Source: Blautia wexlerae
GTDB lineage: Bacteria; Bacillota; Clostridia; Lachnospirales; Lachnospiraceae
Assembly: GCF_013300825.1 (NCBI RefSeq)
Contig: NZ_JAAIMY010000007.1
Span: 54,376 to 118,375 of the forward strand
DNA: 64,000 bases
Reading direction: 5' to 3'
Of the stretch, positions 25,431-34,516 are shown piece after piece. A program made the translations under genes and the position numbers. Below the pieces are notes generated by a model, which searched no databases, was not told where the DNA came from, and saw only the letters and a list, made by a program, of their open reading frames with translations. How positions within the stretch are numbered: the stretch's first letter is position 1; the number at the start of each line of letters is the position of its first letter.

Positions 25431-25817
25431 ATGAGAAGAAAAATAGAACTTGTCTGCTGGATTTTATTTACTGTATGTTCCGGTATTTGCTTCTTTATCA
25501 ATTTTATGAGCAAACCGCCTGTAGATGATACACATAGATTTACCTTATATATGATTGGTGCTGCAACAGTATCTTTACTTTATCCGGGAACCATGTTTAT
25601 CCTTGGACTGAGAAACAGTTATCTGTATGATAAATTAAACAAACTTGCTGAAGAAAAGAGCGAGACGGAAACTGTCAAATCTACACAGATTTCCAAAACA
25701 TCAATATCAGGATATACAGTCCCTGATATGAAAACCCTTGTCAGTACTCTAATCTCTGATAAGAAACTTACAGAGGAAGAGAAAGAATTTTTATTAGAAT
25801 ACATTAAGAAGAAATGA
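25431..25817 (+). CDS. Small membrane protein upstream of the M56 peptidase
   Basis: A 128-residue protein with two predicted membrane helices (VCWILFTVCSGICFFINF and a second near 40-62), a charged middle and a C-terminal helix LTEEEKEFLLEYIKKK. I recognise no domain. It stands where a BlaI/MecI repressor is normally encoded next to an M56/BlaR1 gene, but it has no winged helix. Only 13 bases separate it from the M56 gene, so they are probably one operon and may form one signalling unit. Confidence 0.6.
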   Translation: MRRKIELVCWILFTVCSGICFFINFMSKPPVDDTHRFTLYMIGAATVSLLYPGTMFILGLRNSYLYDKLNKLAEEKSETETVKSTQISKTSISGYTVPDMKTLVSTLISDKKLTEEEKEFLLEYIKKK

Positions 25818-25830
25818 TGTGATGTTTTAA

Positions 25831-27132
25831 ATGGAACTGTTAGTCTGTATGTCCATTTCAGGAAGTATTCCTGTTGTAATCTGCTTGCTTTTATATGTGA
25901 TTCAGCGTGAAAATTATAATTACATTCTTGGAAGAAGATTACTACTGACAGGCGTATTCTTTTATCTTGTGCCTGTGCAGTTGATTAAATATCTGATACC
26001 CCCAAATGCTTTTCCAGAGTCTAAGCTGCTTACAAATGAGTCTCAGTTATATTTATCAGGTTCTTTATCTTTCTGGAGTGAAAGACAGGGTGAGTATATA
26101 TGGATGCCGCAGTGGTTTGATATCGTATCAAAATTGTGGATGGCAGGAATTATTTTCTTTTCCATTTATGAAATTATCAGATACTGGAAAGGGGTTCATT
26201 CGCTTCAGAATTTTATATTCGAAAAAGTAGAAGATCCGGATAGGGAACAGGTTTATTATCTGATTCCGGACGAAATCTGTGGTCCATGTACAATCGGTTT
26301 CTTTTGCCAGAAAATCCTGTTTCCGGAAAGTTTTCCGCTTTATCCGGATTTTGATATGGTGTATAAACACGAACATACGCATTTGAAAAATCATGACAAT
26401 TTAGTAAAACTATTATGCCTTTTCGTCCTGTGCCTGCACTGGATGAACCCTGTGGCATATCTTTTACTTTCCCTTTACATAGATACAGCAGAAATAGTCA
26501 GTGACAGCATAGCCGTAGATGGTTGTACAGAACAAAAGCGCAAAGATTATGCAACTCTGTTGGTATTACAAGCCTCAACTTCGGATGTACGTCCGGTTGT
26601 ATGGAAAAATAACCTTTCCGTCCACAAAAAGAAAGACGGAAAAGAAGTAAAAATCTTAAAGAGGAGGATTAACTACATGATGAAGGAAAAGAAAAAAGGG
26701 TTATTACAGAGAGGAATTATGATGGCTGTATCCGCATTGACGATTGTGGCCAGTGCTGGAACAGTGTTGGCTTATCAGCCGATGCCATCGTCAGATGGAA
26801 GTTTTAGTGATGTTATTGTTGATGATTCTTTAGATGCTTTTGGTTCTAATTGTATTGGATATGATATAGTTGATACGCTTGATTTTACAAAAAGTGACTA
26901 TATATTTGTGGATTTGAATGGAAATCAGGAGAATTATACCACATCAATAGAGCCTTATGCGTTATGTACACACAGTATGGTAGACGGAACTTTTTTTACT
27001 CATGCAAAAAATTCATCAGGTGGATGTACTGTAAAAGTATATACTTGTAAAAAGTGTGAAAAATGTGGTTATTTAGCAAATAAAAAATATTATGCAACAC
27101 ATTCTTATGCGAAATGCCCTCATAATCATTAA
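25831..27132 (+). CDS. M56 family (BlaR1-like) membrane metallopeptidase with Cys/His-rich C-terminal domain
   Basis: A 433-residue protein. The N-terminal half has membrane helices and the gluzincin motif HEHTH followed by KNHDN (HExxH zinc site), as in BlaR1/MecR1 sensor proteases. A further helix (about 290-312) leads to an extracytoplasmic domain with no penicillin-binding fold. Instead its tail is rich in Cys/His (CTHSMVDG, YTCKKCEKCGYL, CPHNH). A strong internal RBS (GAGGAGG, 26661-26667) lies nine bases before the in-frame ATG at 26677, which would yield a 152-residue protein with a signal-like helix. The ligand and substrate are unknown. Confidence 0.8.
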   Translation: MELLVCMSISGSIPVVICLLLYVIQRENYNYILGRRLLLTGVFFYLVPVQLIKYLIPPNAFPESKLLTNESQLYLSGSLSFWSERQGEYIWMPQWFDIVSKLWMAGIIFFSIYEIIRYWKGVHSLQNFIFEKVEDPDREQVYYLIPDEICGPCTIGFFCQKILFPESFPLYPDFDMVYKHEHTHLKNHDNLVKLLCLFVLCLHWMNPVAYLLLSLYIDTAEIVSDSIAVDGCTEQKRKDYATLLVLQASTSDVRPVVWKNNLSVHKKKDGKEVKILKRRINYMMKEKKKGLLQRGIMMAVSALTIVASAGTVLAYQPMPSSDGSFSDVIVDDSLDAFGSNCIGYDIVDTLDFTKSDYIFVDLNGNQENYTTSIEPYALCTHSMVDGTFFTHAKNSSGGCTVKVYTCKKCEKCGYLANKKYYATHSYAKCPHNH

Positions 27133-27181
27133 TGCGATAACAAATAATATTAAAATTCCATTTATAAATTATAACAAAATC

Positions 27182-27244
27182 AAGCAAGTCCTCACCCGCT
27201 GCTTCAATTGAGAAAAGCAATAAGCAGTGGATGGGGACTTGCTT
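27182..27244 (+). terminator. Long hairpin after the M56 gene
   Basis: AAGCAAGTCC.CAC.CGCTGCTT and AAGCAGTGG.TGGGGACTTGCTT form a long imperfect stem. There is no T run, so it may terminate weakly or stabilise the transcript. Confidence 0.5.
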
Positions 27245-27396
27245 GTATCAGGGGAAATGCAAGCTCTTTTTGATAAACTGCAGAGCAGTTATTCAATAAT
27301 GAGCAAGTAGTAAAGTGAAGCAGATTGCGAATATCCGATTGACTTTGAAGAAAACAATTTCTGAAATACTTTCTCAATATCCCCCTAATTACCCTC

Positions 27397-27427
27397 TTGC
27401 ATTTTTATGAAAGTTAGAATATACTAA
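27397..27427 (+). promoter_or_regulatory. Enolase promoter with DtxR/IdeR-type box
   Basis: TTGCAT (27397-27402), exactly 17 bases, TATACT (27420-27425). The perfect box GTTAG-AATATA-CTAAC (core 27414-27427) covers the -10, as in the DUF2325 and feoA promoters. GTTAGG at 27435 is a further half-site. Confidence 0.72.
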
Positions 27428-27439
27428 CCATAGAGTTAG

Positions 27440-28938
<1,499 letters not shown>

Positions 28939-28944
28939 ACAAAA

Positions 28945-28973
28945 CTATAGCAATCTTCGTAAATAACGCATAC
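28945..28973 (+). repeat. Copy of the TATAGCAATCCT element after eno
   Basis: CTATAGCAATCTTCG followed by TAAATAACGCATAC, starting 6 bases after the enolase stop. Confidence 0.6.
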
Positions 28974-28996
28974 CATAAATAAACCTGTAAAATGCC

Positions 28997-29042
28997 AAAA
29001 ATGCATTTCTCATCTTAATCGTTTAGTGAGAAATGCATTTTT
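28997..29042. terminator. Bidirectional terminator between eno and the beta-lactamase-like gene
   Basis: AAAAATGCATTTCTCA and its perfect 16-base complement flank 14 bases. It is suited to both converging genes. Confidence 0.92.
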
Positions 29043-29063
29043 GTATATGAGACTTTATTATAT

Positions 29064-30920
29064 TCACTCATCTGTATCAATACTGTCTGTTTTTTCCGGT
29101 CTCTTCAGATATCCCCTTACAACAGGCTCAATCGTCTGTTCCATAAACCGGTGCAGCAGTTCTGTCGTAATATTATGATCTCCCAGAAGCGAATTATACA
29201 GGAAGTTTCCTGACAGTTCTTCAGTAATAGAACTCAGTCCTGACAGGATCATTTTTTTACCGGGTGTTTCATTCCATCTGATCTCAATTTCATCATCTTC
29301 ATGAAAGAAAATGTGCGCCGTTCGTTTCACACATTCTTCGATAAAAGTAATCTCCAGTTTTAATACAGGGATGTCGTTTTCATCTCTTGCAAATTCTCCC
29401 AGTGTAGCTACAAGGTAATGTTCTCCATGAAGATCAACACATCCATCCGCAGCCCTTCCAAATCCAACAGGAAGTTTATGGATTACCTCACCTTCGGTAA
29501 AAGAAACGTAAAATTTTCCCGCATCATAAGTAAAAGAAATTTCAGAAATACCATCTGTCATATTATTGTGGAATACCTGCACAAACAACGGCGCAATTCC
29601 AATATTCTGCTGTTCCATAACATAAGTTCTGCCGCTTACAGCCCGCATAAAACCGTGATGATCAGATGGGCGATCAACGGCTGCTGAAATACGGTAGCTG
29701 TACTTTTTATCTGAATGCTTCCTTCTGGAAACTACATTTCTTTTCCATCTCCCGCGCTGAGAAGTACTTCTGTTATTATTTTCTCCATTTTCCAGTTCTC
29801 CGCACAACCGTTTCAGAAGACTATAGGAGAGCGGATTCTCAGGTAGAACATCGGCGGGATGATAATTAACAGGGAAATATTTCCGAATGATATTCAGCAT
29901 GATACAGTCCTGAAACATTTCTTTATTTCCAGCATTTGTGACAAGAACCATATCCATATCCGGATAAATAATAACATTCTGTCCCAACATTCCGTTATAT
30001 TCAAAGCTTCCCGGGCGCTGTTCCATCCATAGCTGATATCCATATCCATAAGTGTCATTCTGAGTTTTCAGATGTCGTGCCGTAGATATTTCTATCCAAT
30101 ATTCAGACACCAGCTGCTGACCATTCCATTTTCCCCTCTGAAGATACAGCTGGCCAAGTTTTGCCATGTCTTCTGCACAGAGAAACAGTCCCCAGCCGCC
30201 TTTTGTAATTCCTTTCGGACAGGTTTCCCAGTAATATTTCGTGATACCAAGAGGACCAAACAGTCTCGGAGTCAGATATTCGGTCAGGGTTTCTCCTGTA
30301 CGTTTCGTCACGATTGCAGAAAGAACATAAGTATTCAGACTGTTATATTGAAACTCCGTTCCGGGTTTTCCATTGACAGATGCATTCAGAAAGCTTCCAA
30401 GCCAGTCATTTCCGGACACGATACCTGATTCATTAAAAGTTACACCGCTTGTCATGGTCAGCAGATTCTCTACTGTGATCACAGGGCGGAAAATCTTTGA
30501 AAAGGCATTTATATGATCCGGAAAAATGTCATAAATATTTTCATCGAGCTTTAATTTTTCCTCTTCGATCAACATACCGATTGCCATACCTGTGATGCTC
30601 TTGCACATGGAATGTGTAATATGCCACATTCCTTTAGGGTATGGTGCAAAATTACATTCACAGATTACCTTGCCATGACGCAGTGCCATAAAATGATGCA
30701 TGTCCGTATCTTTGGAAGCATCCAGTTCCCGAAGAAGGGCAGCAAACAAATCAGAGGAGATTCCCTGACTCTCCGGTGTGGCACGCACAAATGCCTGCTC
30801 ATAAACTGCATTAAACGGAAAATCCGGTTTCTGTGGGAAATAATCTACCCGTGTACCGCCTGTCTTTCCAAGGATCATATTTAAAACCAGTTCTGCAACT
30901 GCAATCTGTTCTTTTGCCAT
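29064..30920 (-). CDS. Serine beta-lactamase-like (class C / PBP4* fold) hydrolase
   Basis: A 618-residue cytoplasmic-looking protein; I see no signal peptide. The catalytic motifs of the beta-lactamase/transpeptidase-like family are SMCK (Ser-x-x-Lys, in HSMCKSITG), QYNSLNTYV in the Tyr-x-Asn position, and a late YNGMLGQNVI region. The first 370 residues are the esterase/beta-lactamase-like domain. The rest (about 250 residues) is a C-terminal extension, partly basic (RGRWKRNVVSRRK), then beta-rich. Relatives include esterases and peptidases, so antibiotic resistance should not be assumed. GGAGG precedes the ATG at 30920. Confidence 0.85.
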   Translation of the reverse strand: MAKEQIAVAELVLNMILGKTGGTRVDYFPQKPDFPFNAVYEQAFVRATPESQGISSDLFAALLRELDASKDTDMHHFMALRHGKVICECNFAPYPKGMWHITHSMCKSITGMAIGMLIEEEKLKLDENIYDIFPDHINAFSKIFRPVITVENLLTMTSGVTFNESGIVSGNDWLGSFLNASVNGKPGTEFQYNSLNTYVLSAIVTKRTGETLTEYLTPRLFGPLGITKYYWETCPKGITKGGWGLFLCAEDMAKLGQLYLQRGKWNGQQLVSEYWIEISTARHLKTQNDTYGYGYQLWMEQRPGSFEYNGMLGQNVIIYPDMDMVLVTNAGNKEMFQDCIMLNIIRKYFPVNYHPADVLPENPLSYSLLKRLCGELENGENNNRSTSQRGRWKRNVVSRRKHSDKKYSYRISAAVDRPSDHHGFMRAVSGRTYVMEQQNIGIAPLFVQVFHNNMTDGISEISFTYDAGKFYVSFTEGEVIHKLPVGFGRAADGCVDLHGEHYLVATLGEFARDENDIPVLKLEITFIEECVKRTAHIFFHEDDEIEIRWNETPGKKMILSGLSSITEELSGNFLYNSLLGDHNITTELLHRFMEQTIEPVVRGYLKRPEKTDSIDTDE

Positions 30921-31060
30921 AAAAATACCTCCTTTTTCGGATTTGTTTTGATTATACAGACCTCATACAACAAATGCAAATTATATTTTTACAAGAAAGG
31001 ATATTTCCAGTGAACAGTAGCGTAGGATTCTCTTCCTGTGGCGGATTGCATTAGTGATAT

Positions 31061-31090
31061 AATAAAACGGCTGCGGAATGAACCGCAGCC
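31061..31090 (-). terminator. Terminator of the citrate synthase gene
   Basis: On the minus strand GGCTGCGG pairs with CCGCAGCC around 6 bases, followed by GTTTTATTATAT. Confidence 0.85.
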
Positions 31091-31109
31091 AGTAATAAGT
31101 TTCATCTGT

Positions 31110-32495
31110 TTACCTTTCGTCAAAAGCAACAAAATCCGTATGATGTCCTACATACTTGTAAGCAGGACGGATGATCTTATTTGCATTAATCAGCTCTTCC
31201 AGACGGTGAGCACTCCAGCCTGGCATACGCGCAATAGCAAAAATAGGAGTAAATAATTCTTCCGGAATCCCAAGCATGCTGTATACAAATCCACTATAGA
31301 AGTCCACGTTTGCGCAGACATTCTTAAACAGTTTTCTATGTTCCATAATCAGTTTGCCGGCAATATTTTCTACTCTGTTATAAAGCTCGAATTCCTCTGT
31401 CATTCCCTTTTCCTCAGCAAGTGCCTGGGCAAAGCGTTTCAGGATCACTTCTCGAGGATCGGAAAGTGTATAAACTGCATGCCCCATACCATAGATTAGC
31501 CCTGCATGGTCAAATGCTTCTTTATTCAGAACCTTCTTGAGGTAAGTTATGATTTCATCTTCGTTATCCCAGTGATCTTGATCTACATGAGACTTCAGAT
31601 CAGCAAACATATTCTGAACTTTCAGGTTTGCTCCACCATGGCGAGGTCCCTTCAGAGATCCGATGGATGCAGCAGTAGAAGAGTAGGTATCTGTCCCTGA
31701 AGAAGTTACCACATGAGTGGTGAAAGTGGAGTTATTACCGCCACCATGCTCAGCATGCAGGATCAGTGCAATATCCAGAACTTTTGCTTCCAGTTCTGTG
31801 TATTTTCCATCCGGGCGAAGCATAAGAAGAATGTTCTCGGCAAGAGAAAGCCCCTTCTGCGGATTACGGATAAATAAGGTATCATCCTTTCTGAAATGGC
31901 GATATGCATGGTAAGAATATACGGCAATTTCAGGAAGCTTTGCAATCAGTTCCAGAGACTGACGAAGTACATTTTCAGGAGAAATATCTTCCGGATTGTC
32001 ATCATATGTATAGAGAGCCAGAACACAACGCTGCATGGCATTCATAATATTGGCATTGGTTCCCTTCATAACAACATCGCGGACAAAACGACCGCCAAGC
32101 TCCTCCATATCAGACATCATATCCAGAAATCTGGAAAGTTCTTCCTTATCAGGGAGCTTACCGAAGATCAGAAGATAAATTGTTTCTTCAAATCCAAAAC
32201 GTCTTCCGTTCAGACCACTGATGATATCCTGTACATTGATTCCCTGATAGTATAAACGTCCATCAGCCGGAATCTGTCTGCCGTTGATCAGATTATAACC
32301 ATTAACATCAGAAATCTCTGTAAGACCTGTCAGGACACCTTTACCTGCGGAGTCACGAAGACCTCTTTTTACATTATATTCTACATACAGATTTGGATCG
32401 ATATGATGATTCTTGAGCAGTTCCTGTTCAAAGAATCTTATTTTGTCACGAAGCTGTCCGGAATCTTCCAGACTCATCATTTCATGTTTTTCCAT
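31110..32495 (-). CDS. gltA: Citrate synthase
   Basis: A 461-residue enzyme joining acetyl-CoA and oxaloacetate to give citrate. Family motifs: GRLYYQGINVQDIISGL, HAEHGGGNNSTFTTHVV (catalytic His region), GPRHGGANLKVQNMF, GMGHAVYTLSDPRE and ANVDFYSGFVYSMLGIP (catalytic Asp), then GWSAHRLEE. The start ATG 32495 has GAGG nine bases upstream; an ATG at 32510 lacks a usable RBS. In a fermentative anaerobe this probably feeds glutamate synthesis. It is monocistronic with a long leader that contains an intrinsic-terminator-like hairpin. Confidence 0.95.
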   Translation of the reverse strand: MEKHEMMSLEDSGQLRDKIRFFEQELLKNHHIDPNLYVEYNVKRGLRDSAGKGVLTGLTEISDVNGYNLINGRQIPADGRLYYQGINVQDIISGLNGRRFGFEETIYLLIFGKLPDKEELSRFLDMMSDMEELGGRFVRDVVMKGTNANIMNAMQRCVLALYTYDDNPEDISPENVLRQSLELIAKLPEIAVYSYHAYRHFRKDDTLFIRNPQKGLSLAENILLMLRPDGKYTELEAKVLDIALILHAEHGGGNNSTFTTHVVTSSGTDTYSSTAASIGSLKGPRHGGANLKVQNMFADLKSHVDQDHWDNEDEIITYLKKVLNKEAFDHAGLIYGMGHAVYTLSDPREVILKRFAQALAEEKGMTEEFELYNRVENIAGKLIMEHRKLFKNVCANVDFYSGFVYSMLGIPEELFTPIFAIARMPGWSAHRLEELINANKIIRPAYKYVGHHTDFVAFDER

Positions 32496-32550
32496 AATAT
32501 CATTCCTCATTTCCCCGTTATTTATCTACAGCAATATTCGCAAATTCACT

Positions 32551-32583
32551 TATAGCAATACTCGTAAATAATGCATGTTATAG
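32551..32583 (+). repeat. Copy of the TATAGCAATCCT element in the citrate synthase leader
   Basis: TATAGCAATACTCG followed by TAAATAATGCATGTTATAG. A decayed second copy, CTACAGCAATATTCG, precedes it at 32526. Confidence 0.6.
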
Positions 32584-32590
32584 TGAATTT

Positions 32591-32645
32591 TATTAAAAAA
32601 CACTGATACAGTGAATTGCAGATGCATCCTTGCGATCAGTGTTTT
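32591..32645 (-). terminator. Attenuator-like terminator in the citrate synthase leader
   Basis: On the minus strand AAACACTGAT pairs with ATCAGTGTTT around 27 bases, followed by TTTTAATAAAA. It lies between the minus-strand promoter and gltA with no other gene there to terminate. Confidence 0.6.
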
Positions 32646-32681
32646 GCTATGGCGAACATTTGTATTTGTACCTATTTAAAC

Positions 32682-32710
32682 ATTGTACAGTAAAGTGATG
32701 GGAAAGGCAA
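32682..32710 (-). promoter_or_regulatory. Promoter of the citrate synthase gene
   Basis: On the minus strand TTGCCT (32710-32705), exactly 17 bases, TACAAT (32687-32682). It gives a leader of about 180 bases. Confidence 0.65.
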
Positions 32711-32862
32711 GACAAAGATTGTATTTTTTTTCATACATTCATATTAAAGTGATAACGCTTTAAAATTATACAGAAGGAAAATTATGAAAAATATAACACA
32801 AAATCATGGAACGTGCTATAATAGCCAACAGAAAGCATGATAAAGGGGAAGTGAGAAAAGAA

Positions 32863-33342
32863 ATGTCAGAAAGAAAAATGAAACGAGTTGAGGACTCCTT
32901 AACAGAGCAGTCTCATTTATTAATGCCAAAGTGTCTGAATGCCGCAGGTTATCTGTTTGGCGGACAGCTGCTTGCATGGATTGATGAAACAGCAGGTATT
33001 GTTGCCAAGCGTCATGCGGAAATGAATGTGGTAACTGTTGCAGTAGACAATATGTATTTCAAAGCCGGAGCTAGAGTGAACGATACCATCGTTCTCATCG
33101 GACGGCTTACACATGTGGGACGTTCTTCCATGGAAGTCCGTATTGATACTTACTGTGAAGCCCTTGATGGAACCAGAACTATGATCAACCGTGCATATTT
33201 CATTATGGTTGGAACAGACGAACATCAGCATCCTGTGGAAGTACCGGGACTTATCATTGAGGGAGTTACTCAGCAGATAGAGAATGAAGCTGCACAGAAA
33301 CGTGCAAAACTCTGGAAAATCCGCAGACAGGAAGGATTTTAA
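32863..33342 (+). CDS. Hotdog-fold acyl-CoA thioesterase (YciA/BfiT type)
   Basis: A 159-residue acyl-CoA hydrolase: LMPKCLNAAGYLFGGQLLAWIDETAGIVAKRH is the canonical start of the family (Asn, Gly-Gly and Asp catalytic region), followed by TVAVDNMYFKAGARVND and VGRSSMEVRID. It hydrolyses acyl-CoA to free acid and CoA in the cytoplasm. I chose ATG 32863; GTG 32851 and an upstream start at 32806 are in frame but add unconserved residues. It is flanked by a minus-strand gene and a terminator, so it is monocistronic. Confidence 0.9.
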   Translation: MSERKMKRVEDSLTEQSHLLMPKCLNAAGYLFGGQLLAWIDETAGIVAKRHAEMNVVTVAVDNMYFKAGARVNDTIVLIGRLTHVGRSSMEVRIDTYCEALDGTRTMINRAYFIMVGTDEHQHPVEVPGLIIEGVTQQIENEAAQKRAKLWKIRRQEGF

Positions 33343-33345
33343 CAA

Positions 33346-33373
33346 AACAGCCGCAAATGCGGCTGTTTTTTTT
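33346..33373. terminator. Terminator after the thioesterase gene
   Basis: AACAGCCGCA-AATG-CGGCTGTT followed by eight T. Confidence 0.92.
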
Positions 33374-33375
33374 AA

Positions 33376-34503
33376 TCAGTAACATTTACTGCAAGGCCCG
33401 TATCCCATAGCTTCGGCTTCTGATCTGGATACCTGTCTGGCTGTAGCCGGGTTCATTCTTCCACAGTTGGGAATGCTGTGATATTTTTCGCCGGTTGCAG
33501 GGATCCATACCATTGTTCCTACATCTGTATTGTTGGATTCTTCCTGTTTAGTTACCGGATCAGAAGCGGTAGTTTCTTCCTGACCAGAGTTTCCTCCGGC
33601 GACATCTGTGGAAGCATTTGCAGAGGAGCCTCCGGAAGAATAATCATTGCATGGCTCCTGTGACCAGGAAATAGTTGTTCCATCGGAGACTGCAATGATC
33701 GTACCCTGTTTATCTGTTCGGAATACAGGGATTCCCATATCCGACAAACGTCCCATTGTATCTGCTGACGGATGATTATACTGATTATTGATTCCGCAGC
33801 TTATGACTGCGTAAGATGGAGAAGTTGCCTCGAGGAAATCCCAGGTAGTTGAACTTGCAGACCCATGATGACCAACAGAAAGAACATCGCAGTCAAGGTT
33901 CATACCTGTACTGATCATATCCTGTTCACTGGTTTCCTCTGCATCTCCGGTAAAAATAAAGCTATTTGAATCATTTTCAAGTTTGATTACAAGAGAGTTA
34001 TCATTACTGTTCTGGCTGATACCATTCGGTGCAAGAACAGTGAAACTTCCGGTGCCAAAATCAAATGTTTCACCTACAGAAGGATACTGTACGATGATTG
34101 CATTTGCAGTGGCAGTATTCATAAAATTATTGAATAAATTAGAAGTATGTACATAGTCCGGTCCGAATATATTACTTACAGAGAAATTATCTATACATGG
34201 AACAAGACCTCCGATATGATCTTCATCATAGTGAGAAGCGATCATATAGTCAATGTTTTCCACATTCTGTTCCTGTAAGTAGGAGATGATCAGATCAGCA
34301 TGGCTCTGATCCCCGCCATCGTACAAAAGATTTTGTCCTCCGGACTGTACTAAGATGGCATTTCCCTGTCCAACGTCAATAAAATGAACTGCCATCTCAC
34401 GGTTGTCTTCAGCCTTTACTGTCAGTGCCGACTGCGGAATCAACGTAAACAGCAGAAGAAACAGCGATAACAATAGTGATATTAACTTGTTTTGTCTTTT
34501 CAT
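33376..34503 (-). CDS. Secreted metallo-beta-lactamase-fold protein (ComEC/Rec2 hydrolase-like)
   Basis: A 375-residue protein with a signal peptide and an MBL domain. The metal motif is ASHYDEDHIGGL (H-x-D-x-DH type), with VHFIDVGQGNAILVQSGG at the start, GHHGSASSTTWDFL and ISCGINNQYNHPS. This is the domain fused to the ComEC DNA channel in competence systems, here without any channel and exported. After a Ser/Thr linker a small C-terminal module follows (VWIPATGEKYHSIPNCGRM ... YGPCSKCY) with three Cys and a His, probably zinc-binding. Likely an extracellular nuclease or phosphodiesterase; unproven. Confidence 0.87.
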   Translation of the reverse strand: MKRQNKLISLLLSLFLLLFTLIPQSALTVKAEDNREMAVHFIDVGQGNAILVQSGGQNLLYDGGDQSHADLIISYLQEQNVENIDYMIASHYDEDHIGGLVPCIDNFSVSNIFGPDYVHTSNLFNNFMNTATANAIIVQYPSVGETFDFGTGSFTVLAPNGISQNSNDNSLVIKLENDSNSFIFTGDAEETSEQDMISTGMNLDCDVLSVGHHGSASSTTWDFLEATSPSYAVISCGINNQYNHPSADTMGRLSDMGIPVFRTDKQGTIIAVSDGTTISWSQEPCNDYSSGGSSANASTDVAGGNSGQEETTASDPVTKQEESNNTDVGTMVWIPATGEKYHSIPNCGRMNPATARQVSRSEAEAMGYGPCSKCY

Positions 34504-34516
34504 AAAAGTCTCCTGA

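Noticed and set aside
29064..30920. Antibiotic-resistance beta-lactamase
   Set aside because: Only the fold and SxxK are shared; no signal peptide and a 250-residue extension point to an esterase or peptidase of unknown role.
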